In this document: piece by piece, positions 1 through 7,634 of the stretch
How positions within the stretch are numbered: position 1 is the stretch's first letter
Layout: each line of letters opens with the position of its first letter
Source: Ga0077530 sp046293075
Lineage (GTDB): Bacteria; Pseudomonadota; Alphaproteobacteria; Rhizobiales; Hyphomicrobiaceae
DNA length: 64,000 nt
Reading direction: 5' to 3'
Assembly: GCA_046293075.1 (NCBI GenBank)
Contig: JBKBPL010000010.1
Span: 1 to 64,000 of the forward strand
Notes under the pieces: model-generated
What the model was told of the DNA's origin: nothing
The model's database searches: none
Seen by the model: the letters and a program-made list of their open reading frames with translations, nothing else
Made by a program: the position numbers and the translations under genes

Positions 1-1005
1 GCCAGTGTGACGACTGACGAGAGGCGCGCTGCTGCGCGTGAGCCCGGCGACGCGCCAGGCGAGCGGATCGGTGCGCTTGTCGTCGCTGTCGACGGCCGGG
101 CGGACCTGGCAGTGGCCCGCGCGCAGATCCGTGCCGAACCAGCTCACAACGAGAGACACGGCCCTGACGCTCGGTAGCGTGGCCGCGAGCTGATCGAGGG
201 AAACGCTCCAGTCGGTCTCGCCCTGCAGCGTGTGGGCGTTCTCGGTTTCGGTCTGGCCGGGGCCGACCCGACGTGTCACCGGCGTCGTCGCATAGACGAA
301 CTCGCCGGAGCCCGGGATCATGACGACGGCGCGGACGCTCTGCGCGAACGGGTCGACGGCGCGGAAGACCTCGAAGGAGAGCTGCGGCAGACGGTTGCCG
401 TAGGGCTCGAGAAGCATCCGCTCGAAGACGATGTAGGCAATGCCGCGATACGCAGGCGCATGGTCAGCGCCATGATAGGCAACGATGAGATCATCCGGAT
501 CTTGTGTCTCGGTTCCGGTGTGGAGGCGCCATGTGAGCTGGGTAAGATCAAGCTCTTTGCCGTCGGCCCAGGCGCGGCCGAGTGATGTGATCGTGCCTTC
601 GCAGAGCGCGACGGCAAAGTTGGCATAGTAGCGGTAGCTGCGTGTGGTCGCGCCGCCACTGGCGCCGCCTTTGCCGCCACCTCCGCTGCTGTCCTTGATG
701 ATCTGCTCTTCGAGCGACGAGGCCCAGATCACCTGGCCACCGAGGCGGGCCCGGCCGATGAGGCGCGGTACGGGAGCACCCTCTGTGGACGCGGTAACAT
801 GGAGGTCATCAAGGCGCGGGCCACCGCGCACACGGGACTGGCCCGAGCCGCCGAGGAGTGCCTGATCCACATAGCTGCCGGCAAGGGCTCCGATCTGCCC
901 GCCGATCATGGCGCCGCTCAGCGTCGCGCCGAGAACGGTAACGCCGGCTGGCAGCAGCGCCGAGCCGACGGCAGCGCCGGCGACGGCAAGAGCGAGCGTG
1001 GCCAT
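1..1005 (-). CDS. GTA host-specificity / tail tip protein (gp15), 5' part only
   Basis: Start codon and first 335 codons; the rest lies beyond the left edge. The translation begins MATLALAVAGAAVG and has a Gly/Ala-rich hydrophobic stretch (about residues 5-55), then RLIGRARLGGQVIW (about 80-93), a Gly-rich linker and RSYRYYANFAVALCEG. This is the N-terminus typical of the large GTA gp15 family (phage-tail / TIM-barrel-like proteins, normally over 1200 residues), which forms the tip of the GTA tail and contacts the recipient cell. Its ATG overlaps the stop of the NlpC/P60 gene by one base (TGATG), as expected in a translationally coupled tail operon. Family identity is confident; the C-terminal part cannot be seen. 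Confidence 0.88.
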   Translation of the reverse strand, partial: MATLALAVAGAAVGSALLPAGVTVLGATLSGAMIGGQIGALAGSYVDQALLGGSGQSRVRGGPRLDDLHVTASTEGAPVPRLIGRARLGGQVIWASSLEEQIIKDSSGGGGKGGASGGATTRSYRYYANFAVALCEGTITSLGRAWADGKELDLTQLTWRLHTGTETQDPDDLIVAYHGADHAPAYRGIAYIVFERMLLEPYGNRLPQLSFEVFRAVDPFAQSVRAVVMIPGSGEFVYATTPVTRRVGPGQTETENAHTLQGETDWSVSLDQLAATLPSVRAVSLVVSWFGTDLRAGHCQVRPAVDSDDKRTDPLAWRVAGLTRSSAPLVSRHTG

Positions 1006-1442
1006 CAGGAAATGATCCCGGGGAAGGAAAAGGCCGCGGCGAGGTGGCGACGCCACCAGGCAGCAAGCGGCACCTCGGTGACGAGCCGGCCCTCGGCAGC
1101 GTGGATCATCGCGGCAGGCCCAGTGAGGATGCCGACATGCTTGGCCACGGTGTAGGCGCGAAAGCGGAAGATGAGGACGTCGCCGGGCTCGGCGGCGTGA
1201 GGTGCGCGCTCGATCAGGTGGCGGCGGGCGGCGGCGAGCATGGTCTCGGCGCCGGTCGCCTCTGCCCAATCTCGCGTGTATGGCGGCGCGATTTCGGCCT
1301 CGCGGCCGTGCAGTGCACGCCACACCCCGCGCACGAGGCCGAGGCAGTCCGTGCCGATGCCGCGCACGCTCGCCTGGTGGTGATAGGGTGTGCCGATCCA
1401 GCGCCGCGCCTCGGCGATGATGTCGCTGCGCGAGTAGGTCAT
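1005..1442 (-). CDS. GTA gp14, NlpC/P60 family cell-wall peptidase
   Basis: 145 aa. An NlpC/P60 cysteine peptidase: Cys33 in GTDCLGLVRG is the expected nucleophile and His102 in KHVGIL the expected base. In GTAs and siphophages such a protein sits at the tail tip and cuts peptide cross-links in peptidoglycan during DNA delivery. The ATG at 1442 was chosen because it gives the family length, follows the gp13 stop by 4 bp and starts the conserved block (MTYSRSDIIAEARRWIGTPY). An in-frame extension upstream would run through gp13 and is a shadow. Stop overlaps the gp15 start. Confidence 0.9.
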   Translation of the reverse strand: MTYSRSDIIAEARRWIGTPYHHQASVRGIGTDCLGLVRGVWRALHGREAEIAPPYTRDWAEATGAETMLAAARRHLIERAPHAAEPGDVLIFRFRAYTVAKHVGILTGPAAMIHAAEGRLVTEVPLAAWWRRHLAAAFSFPGIIS

Positions 1443-1446
1443 GAGG

Positions 1447-2349
1447 TCAGCCCAATGAAGCGTCGGAGCTGCCGGCCGGGCGCGGCGTATTGCCGGGCTC
1501 AGCGATGGCCGTGACAAAATCGTTGCCGGGCATGTGCGGGAAGCCGCGATAGTTGACCGCATTGGCGAAGCGGGCGGCGCAGGTCTGAAGGCGCTTGTCG
1601 CAGCCGGCAACAACGATGATGGCATCGCCGGCGGCGACAGGCTCGCCCATGGATTGCCAAAGCTCGATCTCAATCGTGCCTGCGTGGTGCGCATGGTTCT
1701 TGATTTCCATGGCGCGGCCGACATTGGCGCCGCTTGCAAACGAGAGGACGCCGCGCGTGAACCAACCGGCCGCGTAGTCGGCAAGGCCGTCGACAGCCAG
1801 GCGACGGGTGCCGGTGACGGCAAGAACGGTGCCGCTGGCGCGGTAGGCGGGCGACGCCAGATCGACGCCGCAGCGCGCGTCGCCGAGGTCGGCGTCGCAC
1901 GTATATTGGAAGAGGCGGCCCTTGGGTTGTTGCAGATAGTGTGCGAGGCCGCGCACCTCGGCGCTGAAGGCCGTGCCTGTGCGGCGGACCTCGCCGAGCG
2001 AGCCTGAGCGCATGAGAACACGCTGTGCGGTGTCCTGCCAGTTGACGCGGAATATCTCTATTCCCGCGTCGTCGAAGTCGCCGGCGGCAAGCGCACGCTC
2101 GCAGAGCCGGTCTGAGACGAGAGCGCCGGTCACCTCAAGGTTGTCCACGCTCAAGCCCACCTGATCGCGGATCTCGCTCGCCGTGAACCCGCTGGCGGCT
2201 TCGAATGTCGTGTCATCGAAGACGAGATCGCGATCATGATCGGTGAAACCAAGCCTTGCGCCGTCGCGCCGCGTGAGGCGCCAGCACCAGCAGAGCGTGG
2301 TCGCACCGGACTGGAGATGCGCTGCGAGTGCATCGCTGAGAGCCTTCAT
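1447..2349 (-). CDS. GTA gp13, baseplate hub protein (DUF2163)
   Basis: 300 aa, DUF2163/phage_BR0599-like. It is the hub protein linking the distal tail to gp14/gp15. Four cysteines are arranged as two pairs, C151-x8-C160 and C250-x6-C257. The hub of the Rhodobacter capsulatus GTA is reported to carry an iron-sulfur cluster, and these four residues are the natural ligand candidates here; that assignment is inference. Start ATG overlaps the gp12 stop by 4 bp (ATGA). Confidence 0.9.
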   Translation of the reverse strand: MKALSDALAAHLQSGATTLCWCWRLTRRDGARLGFTDHDRDLVFDDTTFEAASGFTASEIRDQVGLSVDNLEVTGALVSDRLCERALAAGDFDDAGIEIFRVNWQDTAQRVLMRSGSLGEVRRTGTAFSAEVRGLAHYLQQPKGRLFQYTCDADLGDARCGVDLASPAYRASGTVLAVTGTRRLAVDGLADYAAGWFTRGVLSFASGANVGRAMEIKNHAHHAGTIEIELWQSMGEPVAAGDAIIVVAGCDKRLQTCAARFANAVNYRGFPHMPGNDFVTAIAEPGNTPRPAGSSDASLG

Positions 2350-2984
2350 AGGCGAATTTCCACGATCTGGATTGACGGAATGGCGCCACGCCCCAGGCCC
2401 TCGAGGCTCACTTCGAGCTTGTCGGCATCGAAACGGACGGGGACGTCAAACTCGAAGCCGGCGGTGATGACGGCGCCACGGGCTGGGATATGTTCTGGTG
2501 CGAACATGAGGGTGCCGGTGGTTGGATCGACTGTCACGGCGGTGCCGACGTGCACCGGGAGGCCGTCAACGGCGATCAGGATGGTTCCGGCGACGGGCTT
2601 GGCAATGCGGCGTGACCAGGGCGCGTGCCCCGATCCGTAATGCTTGACGAGCTGAAAGATAGCGGTCTCACCATCACCGATGCCGATCGGCTGGTCGAGC
2701 GCGGTGGGCGCGGTGGAGGGTGGACCGGAGCGAAAGTCCGCATGATCCTTCCAGCGGAAGCCGTAGAGGCGGCCGCGCCGCTCCTCGAAGAAGGCGATGA
2801 CGGCGTGGAGGTCGTCGAGCGTCGTGATCCCGTAGCCGGCATTGTAGGAGCGGCGCGAGTCGGCCCATCGGCTGTTGCGCTCCTCATGGCCGGAGCCGAG
2901 CACAACGACATCGGTGCGTCGCTCCGGGCCTCCGGTAGCGCCACGCGAGATGGCGGTCGGGAAACGAACCTCGTGGAAGTTCAT
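2346..2984 (-). CDS. GTA gp12, distal tail protein (DUF2460)
   Basis: 212 aa, DUF2460 family. The N-terminus MNFHEVRFPTAISRGATGGP and the YGFRWKDHADFRS segment are the family hallmarks. It is the distal tail protein that follows the tape measure in GTA gene order and connects the tail tube to the hub. Lies 9 bp after the gp11 stop and overlaps gp13 by 4 bp, so both are probably translated from the same message. Confidence 0.9.
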   Translation of the reverse strand: MNFHEVRFPTAISRGATGGPERRTDVVVLGSGHEERNSRWADSRRSYNAGYGITTLDDLHAVIAFFEERRGRLYGFRWKDHADFRSGPPSTAPTALDQPIGIGDGETAIFQLVKHYGSGHAPWSRRIAKPVAGTILIAVDGLPVHVGTAVTVDPTTGTLMFAPEHIPARGAVITAGFEFDVPVRFDADKLEVSLEGLGRGAIPSIQIVEIRL

Positions 2985-2993
2985 GAGTGCTGC

Positions 2994-3575
2994 TCAGAGA
3001 TTGCGGTCGGCGCGCGCGAGCGCGCGGGCGACAAGTGCCGCGATCTGCGTCTCGGAGCGCGCGAAGCTCTCGACGTCGGGAGTCGCAATGTTGATCGTGA
3101 TGCTCGGGGCTGTGGTACTGGCGGCGGCGACGCCGAGGCGACCGTCGGTCGTTCGTGCGAGCGGCATGATGGCTTCGGGGCCGCGCTCGCCGGCAAGGCC
3201 CATGCGTCCGCCCGTGAGCGGAAAGGCCGTCGGTGACGCAACGACGCCACCCTTGGCGAACGGGATCGGCGTGCCGCGCTGCAGGACGCCGCCCCTGGCG
3301 AAGCCGAGGCCGCCCGCGAACAGACCACCGAGCATCTGGCCAACAGCTCGGTCGAGGGGCCTCATGGCGGCGCTGAGCACCATGCGCGAAAGGCTGAGGC
3401 CGAGGCTGCGGATGACATCGCCGAGCGAGCGGCCCTGTACGGCAATGCCTTCGAAGGCCGCGATCATCGAGCGGCTGAATTGGTGGCCGATGAGGGCGGT
3501 GCGCTGAAGCTCGCTGCGGAGCGCACTGGTGTCGGCAGTGACATTGATCTGCCAGTCGGCGAAGGTCTCGGGCAT
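2994..3575 (-). CDS. GTA gp11, tail tape measure protein
   Basis: 193 aa. A short tape measure protein of GTA type: an N-terminal helical segment (about residues 12-75), a Gly-rich hydrophobic middle (GQMLGGLFAGGLGFARGG) and the conserved GERGPEAIMPLAR block (about 128-140). Tape measure length sets tail length in siphophages, so a protein this small implies a short tail, as in other GTAs. It follows the tail chaperone stop by 12 bp with a GGAG ribosome site (TAGGAGCTCGCG) before the ATG. Confidence 0.88.
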   Translation of the reverse strand: MPETFADWQINVTADTSALRSELQRTALIGHQFSRSMIAAFEGIAVQGRSLGDVIRSLGLSLSRMVLSAAMRPLDRAVGQMLGGLFAGGLGFARGGVLQRGTPIPFAKGGVVASPTAFPLTGGRMGLAGERGPEAIMPLARTTDGRLGVAAASTTAPSITINIATPDVESFARSETQIAALVARALARADRNL

Positions 3576-3587
3576 CGCGAGCTCCTA

Positions 3588-3752
3588 TCAGTCCGGGTAG
3601 CGCGCCATCAGGCTGGCGAGTGAAGAGCGGTCGATGGCGTCATGGCCCGGCGGCGGGCCGAGCGCGCCTTCGAGCGCCGCGGCGAGCTCGCGCGGCGTCA
3701 TCGACCACAGAACGGCCGGCGGGAGGCGCAGGACGCCGAGGCCGATGCGCAT
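3588..3752 (-). CDS. GTA tail assembly chaperone (gp10.1-like), probably also made as a -1 frameshift product
   Basis: 54 aa from the only possible start, an ATG overlapping the gp10 stop (TAATG). The frame encodes MRIGLGVLRLPPAVLWSMTP, matching the small phage tail assembly chaperone family of GTAs (TIGR02216 type). The family's conserved N-terminus (FPWxxxM-like) is present in frame just upstream as FPWHDVM, but that stretch has no ATG, GTG, TTG or CTG codon; the frame is closed by TGA at 3840-3842. The upstream residues could be reached by -1 slippage from gp10 at 3767-3773. The coordinates given are those of independent initiation. Confidence 0.8.
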   Translation of the reverse strand: MRIGLGVLRLPPAVLWSMTPRELAAALEGALGPPPGHDAIDRSSLASLMARYPD

Positions 3753-4153
3753 TACGTCGTGCCAGGGAAAGGGCCGGTGGCGCCGCTGGTGTCCGGCAGG
3801 GGCGTGGCTGGTCCCGCGTCGGCTTTGGCCATGGGCGCATCATCTGCCGTGCCGAATGTGGCCGTCAGGAGCCGCGAGACGATATCGACAAAGCCGGCGG
3901 CGCCGCCTTCGGCACGCATGCGGGCGACAGCATCATCGGTGAATTGGTGGCCGGCACCACGCAGGCCGGCGCCGATGATGCGTACGGCATCACGCGCGCT
4001 GAGCCGGCCACGGCTGAAACGCTCCGCGAGGGCGAGCATGTCCTCGTCACCAAATGTGGCTTCGAGCTCGGCAAGGGCGCCAAGGGTCAAGCACAGATGC
4101 AGAAGCTGCCCATCGAGGATGGCGTCGATCTCGCCACGGTGGAGATTGGCCAT
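3752..4153 (-). CDS. GTA gp10 (GTA-gp10 tail protein, lambda gpG-like position)
   Basis: 133 aa. GTA-gp10 family: starts MANLHRGEIDAILDGQ and contains the conserved ALAELEATFGDED block (about residues 25-38). It sits between the major tail protein and the tape measure, the place where siphophages encode tail assembly chaperones. The last 25 residues are low-complexity and end at a TAA five codons after a slippery heptamer. Slippage would replace the last four residues with the 59-residue chaperone module, giving a product of about 188 aa. ATG is 10 bp after the gp9 stop, preceded by AAAGGAGCACC. Confidence 0.88.
   Translation of the reverse strand: MANLHRGEIDAILDGQLLHLCLTLGALAELEATFGDEDMLALAERFSRGRLSARDAVRIIGAGLRGAGHQFTDDAVARMRAEGGAAGFVDIVSRLLTATFGTADDAPMAKADAGPATPLPDTSGATGPFPGTT
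3767..3773 (-). other. Candidate -1 programmed frameshift heptamer C_CCT_TTC
   Basis: Read on the minus strand in the gp10 frame, the codons are GGC CCT TTC CCT GGC ACG ACG TAA. The heptamer C CCT TTC fits X_XXY_YYZ exactly. After a one-base backward slip both tRNAs re-pair (CCC and TTT) and reading continues as CCC TGG CAC GAC GTA ATG into the chaperone frame, which is open to 3588. The inverted pair GCGCA/TGCGC lies about 15 nt downstream and could give a weak stimulatory stem. Frameshifting is not demonstrated; the arrangement parallels lambda G/GT. Confidence 0.7.
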
Positions 4154-4163
4154 GGGTGCTCCT

Positions 4164-4577
4164 TTACGAGGCCGTGAAGGTGAGCGGGCCGGCAGAGTCG
4201 AGCGTGATCTCGAAGGCCACCTCGGCGTCGTGGCGGCCGGAGAGTTCGAACGAGGTGATCTGGAAGCGGCCTTCGATGGTGCCGAAGTCCGGGATCACGA
4301 TCTGCCAATCGCGGATGGTGCCATCGAAGATGTAGGCGCGGATCGTGGCGTCGGAGGCGGAATCCTTGAAGATGCCGGCGCCGGCGACACGTGCACTTTT
4401 GACGCCAGCACCAGCGAGCAGTTCGCGCCATTCGCCGGCGGACTCGGCATGCGTGATGTCGACAGCCTCGGCGTTGAAGGAAATGGAGCGGGAGCGCAGC
4501 CCCGCAACGGTCGAAAAGCTCGCGGTGCCGGTCGTGTCGACCTTGAGCAGCAGGTCCTTGCCTTTCTGAGCGGCCAT
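4164..4577 (-). CDS. GTA gp9, major tail (tube) protein
   Basis: 137 aa, phage major tail protein of the TP901-1/GTA type. Starts MAAQKGKDLLLKVDTTGT and has the family blocks VAGLRSRSISFNAEAVDITH and FQITSFELSGRHDAEVAFE. It polymerises into the tail tube around the tape measure. Separated from gp8 by about 30 bp and from gp10 by 10 bp in the same operon. Length is normal for the family. Confidence 0.92.
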   Translation of the reverse strand: MAAQKGKDLLLKVDTTGTASFSTVAGLRSRSISFNAEAVDITHAESAGEWRELLAGAGVKSARVAGAGIFKDSASDATIRAYIFDGTIRDWQIVIPDFGTIEGRFQITSFELSGRHDAEVAFEITLDSAGPLTFTAS

Positions 4578-4608
4578 CGCGTGGGGTCCTTGGCTAGGGG
4601 TCGGGAGG

Positions 4609-5019
4609 TCATGCGGTGGGTTCGAGGACGGCGCGGAAGCGGGAGGAGATCCGGTACGTGTCGCCGTCGCGCGCGCGACGCGTCTCAGAGGCCTCGTGCC
4701 GGAGGTTCACGAGGTGATGGCTGGTGAGCGTGAGCGTGGCGTCGTGAAGCGCGGCGCGGACCGCGCCGGCAAGGAGATGGGCTTCCCGGTGGCCGGCGCC
4801 GCGCGACCAGGCATTGATGGTGAAGATGACCTCGGCGCCGGGCTCGGTGCCGGTCGCCCAGTCGCGGGCGGTGAAGCCGGCGAGGGAGAGGTAGGGAAAG
4901 GTGGCGCCCTGCGGGACATCGTCGTAGATGCGCGCGCTGCCGAGCAGAGCAAGCACGACGGCGTCAGCGGCAAGCTTTGCATGGACGGCTTGCTGGAGGT
5001 CCCAGGCGGCGCTGGACAT
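4609..5019 (-). CDS. GTA gp8, tail terminator / completion protein (DUF3168)
   Basis: 136 aa, DUF3168. Begins MSSAAWDLQQAVHAKLAAD and has YDDVPQGATFPYLSLAG (about residues 31-48), the typical DUF3168 signature, followed by a beta-rich half. In siphophage-like particles this protein caps the head-proximal end of the tail. It follows a 56-aa small ORF by 3 bp. Confidence 0.9.
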   Translation of the reverse strand: MSSAAWDLQQAVHAKLAADAVVLALLGSARIYDDVPQGATFPYLSLAGFTARDWATGTEPGAEVIFTINAWSRGAGHREAHLLAGAVRAALHDATLTLTSHHLVNLRHEASETRRARDGDTYRISSRFRAVLEPTA

Positions 5020-5022
5020 GTG

Positions 5023-5193
5023 CTAGCGTCTCCGATCGGCGCGCGGGCGGCGTTGCGAGGCTTGAGGTGGCGCGGGCGGTGGGTCGTCGTCGACCGGCGC
5101 CGAGGTACGCGCAGTGCGCGCACGCAGAAGTGCCTCGACGCGTTCGGCGAGGCGGCGAAGATCCTGGCCGGCAAACGTGACGGCAAGCCTCAC
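5023..5193 (-). CDS. Small GTA-operon ORF of unknown function
   Basis: 56 aa from a GTG that overlaps the gp7 stop (GTGA), the coupling seen elsewhere in this operon, and ending 3 bp before gp8. The N-terminal half (VRLAVTFAGQDLRRLAERVE) is predicted helical and vaguely recalls the start of HK97-gp10-type head-tail proteins, which occupy this position in many phages. The C-terminal half is basic and proline-rich. It may be a shortened remnant of such a gene. I do not recognise it with confidence. Confidence 0.4.
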   Translation of the reverse strand: MRLAVTFAGQDLRRLAERVEALLRARTARTSAPVDDDPPPAPPQASQRRPRADRRR

Positions 5194-5516
5194 AGATCTC
5201 GCTCCATGCAGAGGCACTTGAGCCAGCGGCGGCGCTCGTCGATGACGATCACGGCCATGATCTCGAAGCGGCGGCTGCCACTCGCGAGGCGCATGGCGGG
5301 CGTCACGTCGGGGCGATAGCGCAACGTGATCTCGTGCGAGATGCGCCCGCTGAGGCCGTCGGCCTCGAAGAACTCGGTGCCGCCTGTTGGCTGGATGCGG
5401 CCCCAGAGCTCAGCGATGACGGTCCAGGTTTCGGCAGCGCCGCCGCCGCCGTCCGGCGCACGGCTCGCGGCTTCGAGCCTCAGGCGGTGACGCAGGCGAC
5501 CGGTTGCGGGCCGCAT
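5190..5516 (-). CDS. GTA gp7, head-tail adaptor (stopper) protein
   Basis: 108 aa, phage head-tail joining (SPP1 gp16-like) family: LRHRLRLEAASRAPDGGGG at the N-terminus, then ETWTVIAELWGRIQP, GRISHEITLRYRPDVTPAMRL and a terminal WLKCLCMERDL. The ATG at 5516 overlaps the gp6 stop (TGATG) and gives the family length; an upstream in-frame ATG would lie inside gp6. It joins the connector to the tail terminator. Confidence 0.9.
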   Translation of the reverse strand: MRPATGRLRHRLRLEAASRAPDGGGGAAETWTVIAELWGRIQPTGGTEFFEADGLSGRISHEITLRYRPDVTPAMRLASGSRRFEIMAVIVIDERRRWLKCLCMERDL

Positions 5517-6094
5517 CAGAGGCGCCTCTGGCGGTAGGGGGCGAGGAGGTCGGACACAGTGCCCGGGATGACGGTCGCCGCAGCACCGATCTCGACCGGC
5601 TCTCGGTTTTCGTACCAATGCGCCGTGAGCAGCAGCAGAGCTTGGCGGATCGGGTGCGGCACGTCGGATGGCGCGTCACCGAAACCGGCGACGAAGTCGA
5701 TCTCGATGCCGTTGGCAGGGCGCCCGGGCAGCGGGAGACTGCCGCTGCCGCTCAAGATGAGGCGCGCGGGATTCGCGGAGCCGTCCAGGATAAATGTGGC
5801 GATATCGAGCGTCTGGCTGTCGCCATCATCGTCGAAGACCTTCACCGCCGTGAGACTCTGCACGGGGCGCAGCGGCAGATTGAGGGAACGTGCCCGCGGC
5901 CAACGATGGAGATGAAGCCGCCAGGACTGCGTGATGAGGGCGAGATCGAGTGCGGCCTCGATGTGCAGGCGCGAGGTCATGATCAGACTCTGGATCAATG
6001 TATCCTCGGCGTTGGTGTCGATGCGCAGGTGAACTTTGGCCTCGGCGAGCGATACGGGTTCGACGGCCGGGCCGCTGCGGAGAATGGAAGCCAT
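5516..6094 (-). CDS. GTA gp6, head-tail connector (adaptor) protein
   Basis: 192 aa, phage gp6-like head-tail connector family. Starts MASILRSGPAVEPVSLAEAK; the EPVSLAEAKxHLRID motif (about residues 12-26) is diagnostic, and LLLTAHWYENREP lies near the C-terminus. It attaches beneath the portal. The start at 6094 was chosen by this motif; the frame is open upstream into a GC-rich spacer but without recognisable sequence. Unlike its neighbours it is separated from the gene before it, the capsid gene, by 285 bp. Confidence 0.9.
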   Translation of the reverse strand: MASILRSGPAVEPVSLAEAKVHLRIDTNAEDTLIQSLIMTSRLHIEAALDLALITQSWRLHLHRWPRARSLNLPLRPVQSLTAVKVFDDDGDSQTLDIATFILDGSANPARLILSGSGSLPLPGRPANGIEIDFVAGFGDAPSDVPHPIRQALLLLTAHWYENREPVEIGAAATVIPGTVSDLLAPYRQRRL

Positions 6095-6130
6095 GGCGAC
6101 CTCACGTGTGGCGCGATGGGAGACAGGCTG

Positions 6131-6178
6131 TGCACGGGCGGGACCGGCTGCGGGGAAGGGCCGGACCCCGCCCGTGCA
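6131..6178. other. Strong hairpin in the capsid-connector spacer
   Basis: A perfect 12-bp inverted repeat (TGCACGGGCGGG at 6131-6142, complement at 6167-6178) with an additional internal CCGG/CCGG pair. It lies in the only long spacer (6095-6379) of the GTA operon, downstream of the capsid gene. No T-run follows on the minus strand, so it is not a classical terminator. A role in protecting the 3' end of capsid mRNA or limiting readthrough is inferred from position. I see no gene in the rest of the spacer. Confidence 0.6.
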
Positions 6179-6379
6179 GGCTCCGAATGGCCGGCCGTCG
6201 GAGGACGTGCGCCGATCGGGGCGGCGTGCGCCGAAGCAGCCGAGCAGTCGACGACAGCCGAGGCGTGCGAGGTCGCCGGCGGCCGCCGAGGGCCTGACCG
6301 GGCCGACAGCTGCTCGCGGGCCCGCCCGTCGGGGACCCGGGCCGGCCGCGTGGCTCATCCGAAGCGAAGCGGGACGCGA

Positions 6380-7621
6380 TCAGTCGCCGAATTGCAGGAG
6401 CTTGATGGCGTCGAAGTCCTGGACGCCCCCGCCGACGCGCTTGGTCGTGTAGAAGAGAACGTAGGGTTTCGATGAGTAAGGATCGCGCAGGATGCGGATG
6501 CCGACGCGATCGACGATCAGATAGCCGCGGCGGAAGTCTCCGAAGGCGATGGCATAGGCATCGGCCGCGACGTCCGGCATGTCCTCGGCTTCCGTAACCG
6601 GGAAGCCCATGAGCGACGGCGACTCGCCGGGGCTGATGGCGGGATGCCAGAGGTAGTGGCCGTCGCTGTCCTTGAGCTTGCGGACGAGGGCCTGCGTCGC
6701 GCGGTTCATGACGAAGCGGGCATTGGCGCGATAGCCGGCCTTGAGCGTGTAGACGAAGTCGATCAGCTTGTCGCCGGGGTCGGTGGCTGGGAAAGCCGCG
6801 TCGACGCCGGTCTTGATCGCGCCGATGTTGCCCCACGTCCAGCCCGCGTTGGCAACCTTCGGGTAGTGCATGAAACCGGTCGGCTGGTTCGTGCCGTTGC
6901 CGGTGACGAAGGCTGTGCCTTCCTGCTCGGCAAATGCGGAGCGGACTTCCTCGGCAATCCACTGGTCGATGTCGACGGCGGCATCATCGAGCAGTGCCGG
7001 CGTTGCCGCGGGCATGGCGTAGAGCTCCATGGTCGGGAAGGAGAGCTCGGCAAGCGTCGGTGTCGTTGTGGCCGGCCGGCTCGCTGTTTCACCGACCCAG
7101 CCGGTGCCGGCGCCGGCGATCGAGAACGGCTTCTTGTAGACGGAGCCGGATACCTGGCGGACATTCGCGATGGCACGGATGGGCGAGATCTCCTTGAGCG
7201 CCATGTTCACTGTCCGCTCGGTCTCTTCGGGCACGAGGTAGCCGCCGTCAGGTCCGGAGCCGACGGAGAGCGCCTTGCTCTCGATCTCGAGGAGGCCGCC
7301 CGCTTCACCCTTGCGGATGTAGCCGTCGAAGGCGGCGCGGTGCTCGCGGGCAAGGTGCGCGCGCGGGCCGCTTGACGAGAGCGGAGGGCGCGCAGCCCTG
7401 AGGGAGATTTCGTCGATGCGCCGCTTGCTCTCGTCCAGGGCGCGGTCGAGGCGTTCGAGTTTTTCCATGGTGAGTGGATCGGCGGCGCCGCGCTTCTCGA
7501 TGTCGGCCAGGCGGCGGTCATTCTCCTCCTTGTAGATTTCGAAAGCGCGCAGGAGATCATCGAGAGCGTGGTTCAGGTCGGGGCTGCTTTTGGTCTCGAG
7601 GTGTGGCGTTGAGGCGGTCAT
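6380..7621 (-). CDS. GTA gp5, major capsid protein (HK97 fold)
   Basis: 413 aa. HK97-type capsid protein: an N-terminal scaffold-like coiled-coil region (about residues 15-75, rich in E/K/R with EKLERLDRALDESKRRIDE), then the capsid core with GGYLVPEETERTV, KKPFSIAGAGTGWVGE and TQALVRKLKDSDGHYLW. In this family the N-terminal segment is removed by the neighbouring protease during maturation. The ATG at 7621 has AAGGA about 10 nt upstream and begins the recognisable protein; the frame is open further upstream. Confidence 0.95.
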   Translation of the reverse strand: MTASTPHLETKSSPDLNHALDDLLRAFEIYKEENDRRLADIEKRGAADPLTMEKLERLDRALDESKRRIDEISLRAARPPLSSSGPRAHLAREHRAAFDGYIRKGEAGGLLEIESKALSVGSGPDGGYLVPEETERTVNMALKEISPIRAIANVRQVSGSVYKKPFSIAGAGTGWVGETASRPATTTPTLAELSFPTMELYAMPAATPALLDDAAVDIDQWIAEEVRSAFAEQEGTAFVTGNGTNQPTGFMHYPKVANAGWTWGNIGAIKTGVDAAFPATDPGDKLIDFVYTLKAGYRANARFVMNRATQALVRKLKDSDGHYLWHPAISPGESPSLMGFPVTEAEDMPDVAADAYAIAFGDFRRGYLIVDRVGIRILRDPYSSKPYVLFYTTKRVGGGVQDFDAIKLLQFGD

Positions 7622-7634
7622 GACGAGCGGTCCT

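Noticed and set aside
3642..4727. Long rightward open frame across the GTA tail genes
   Set aside because: It is antisense to gp8-gp10 and its protein is arginine/glycine-rich without motifs: a GC-rich shadow.
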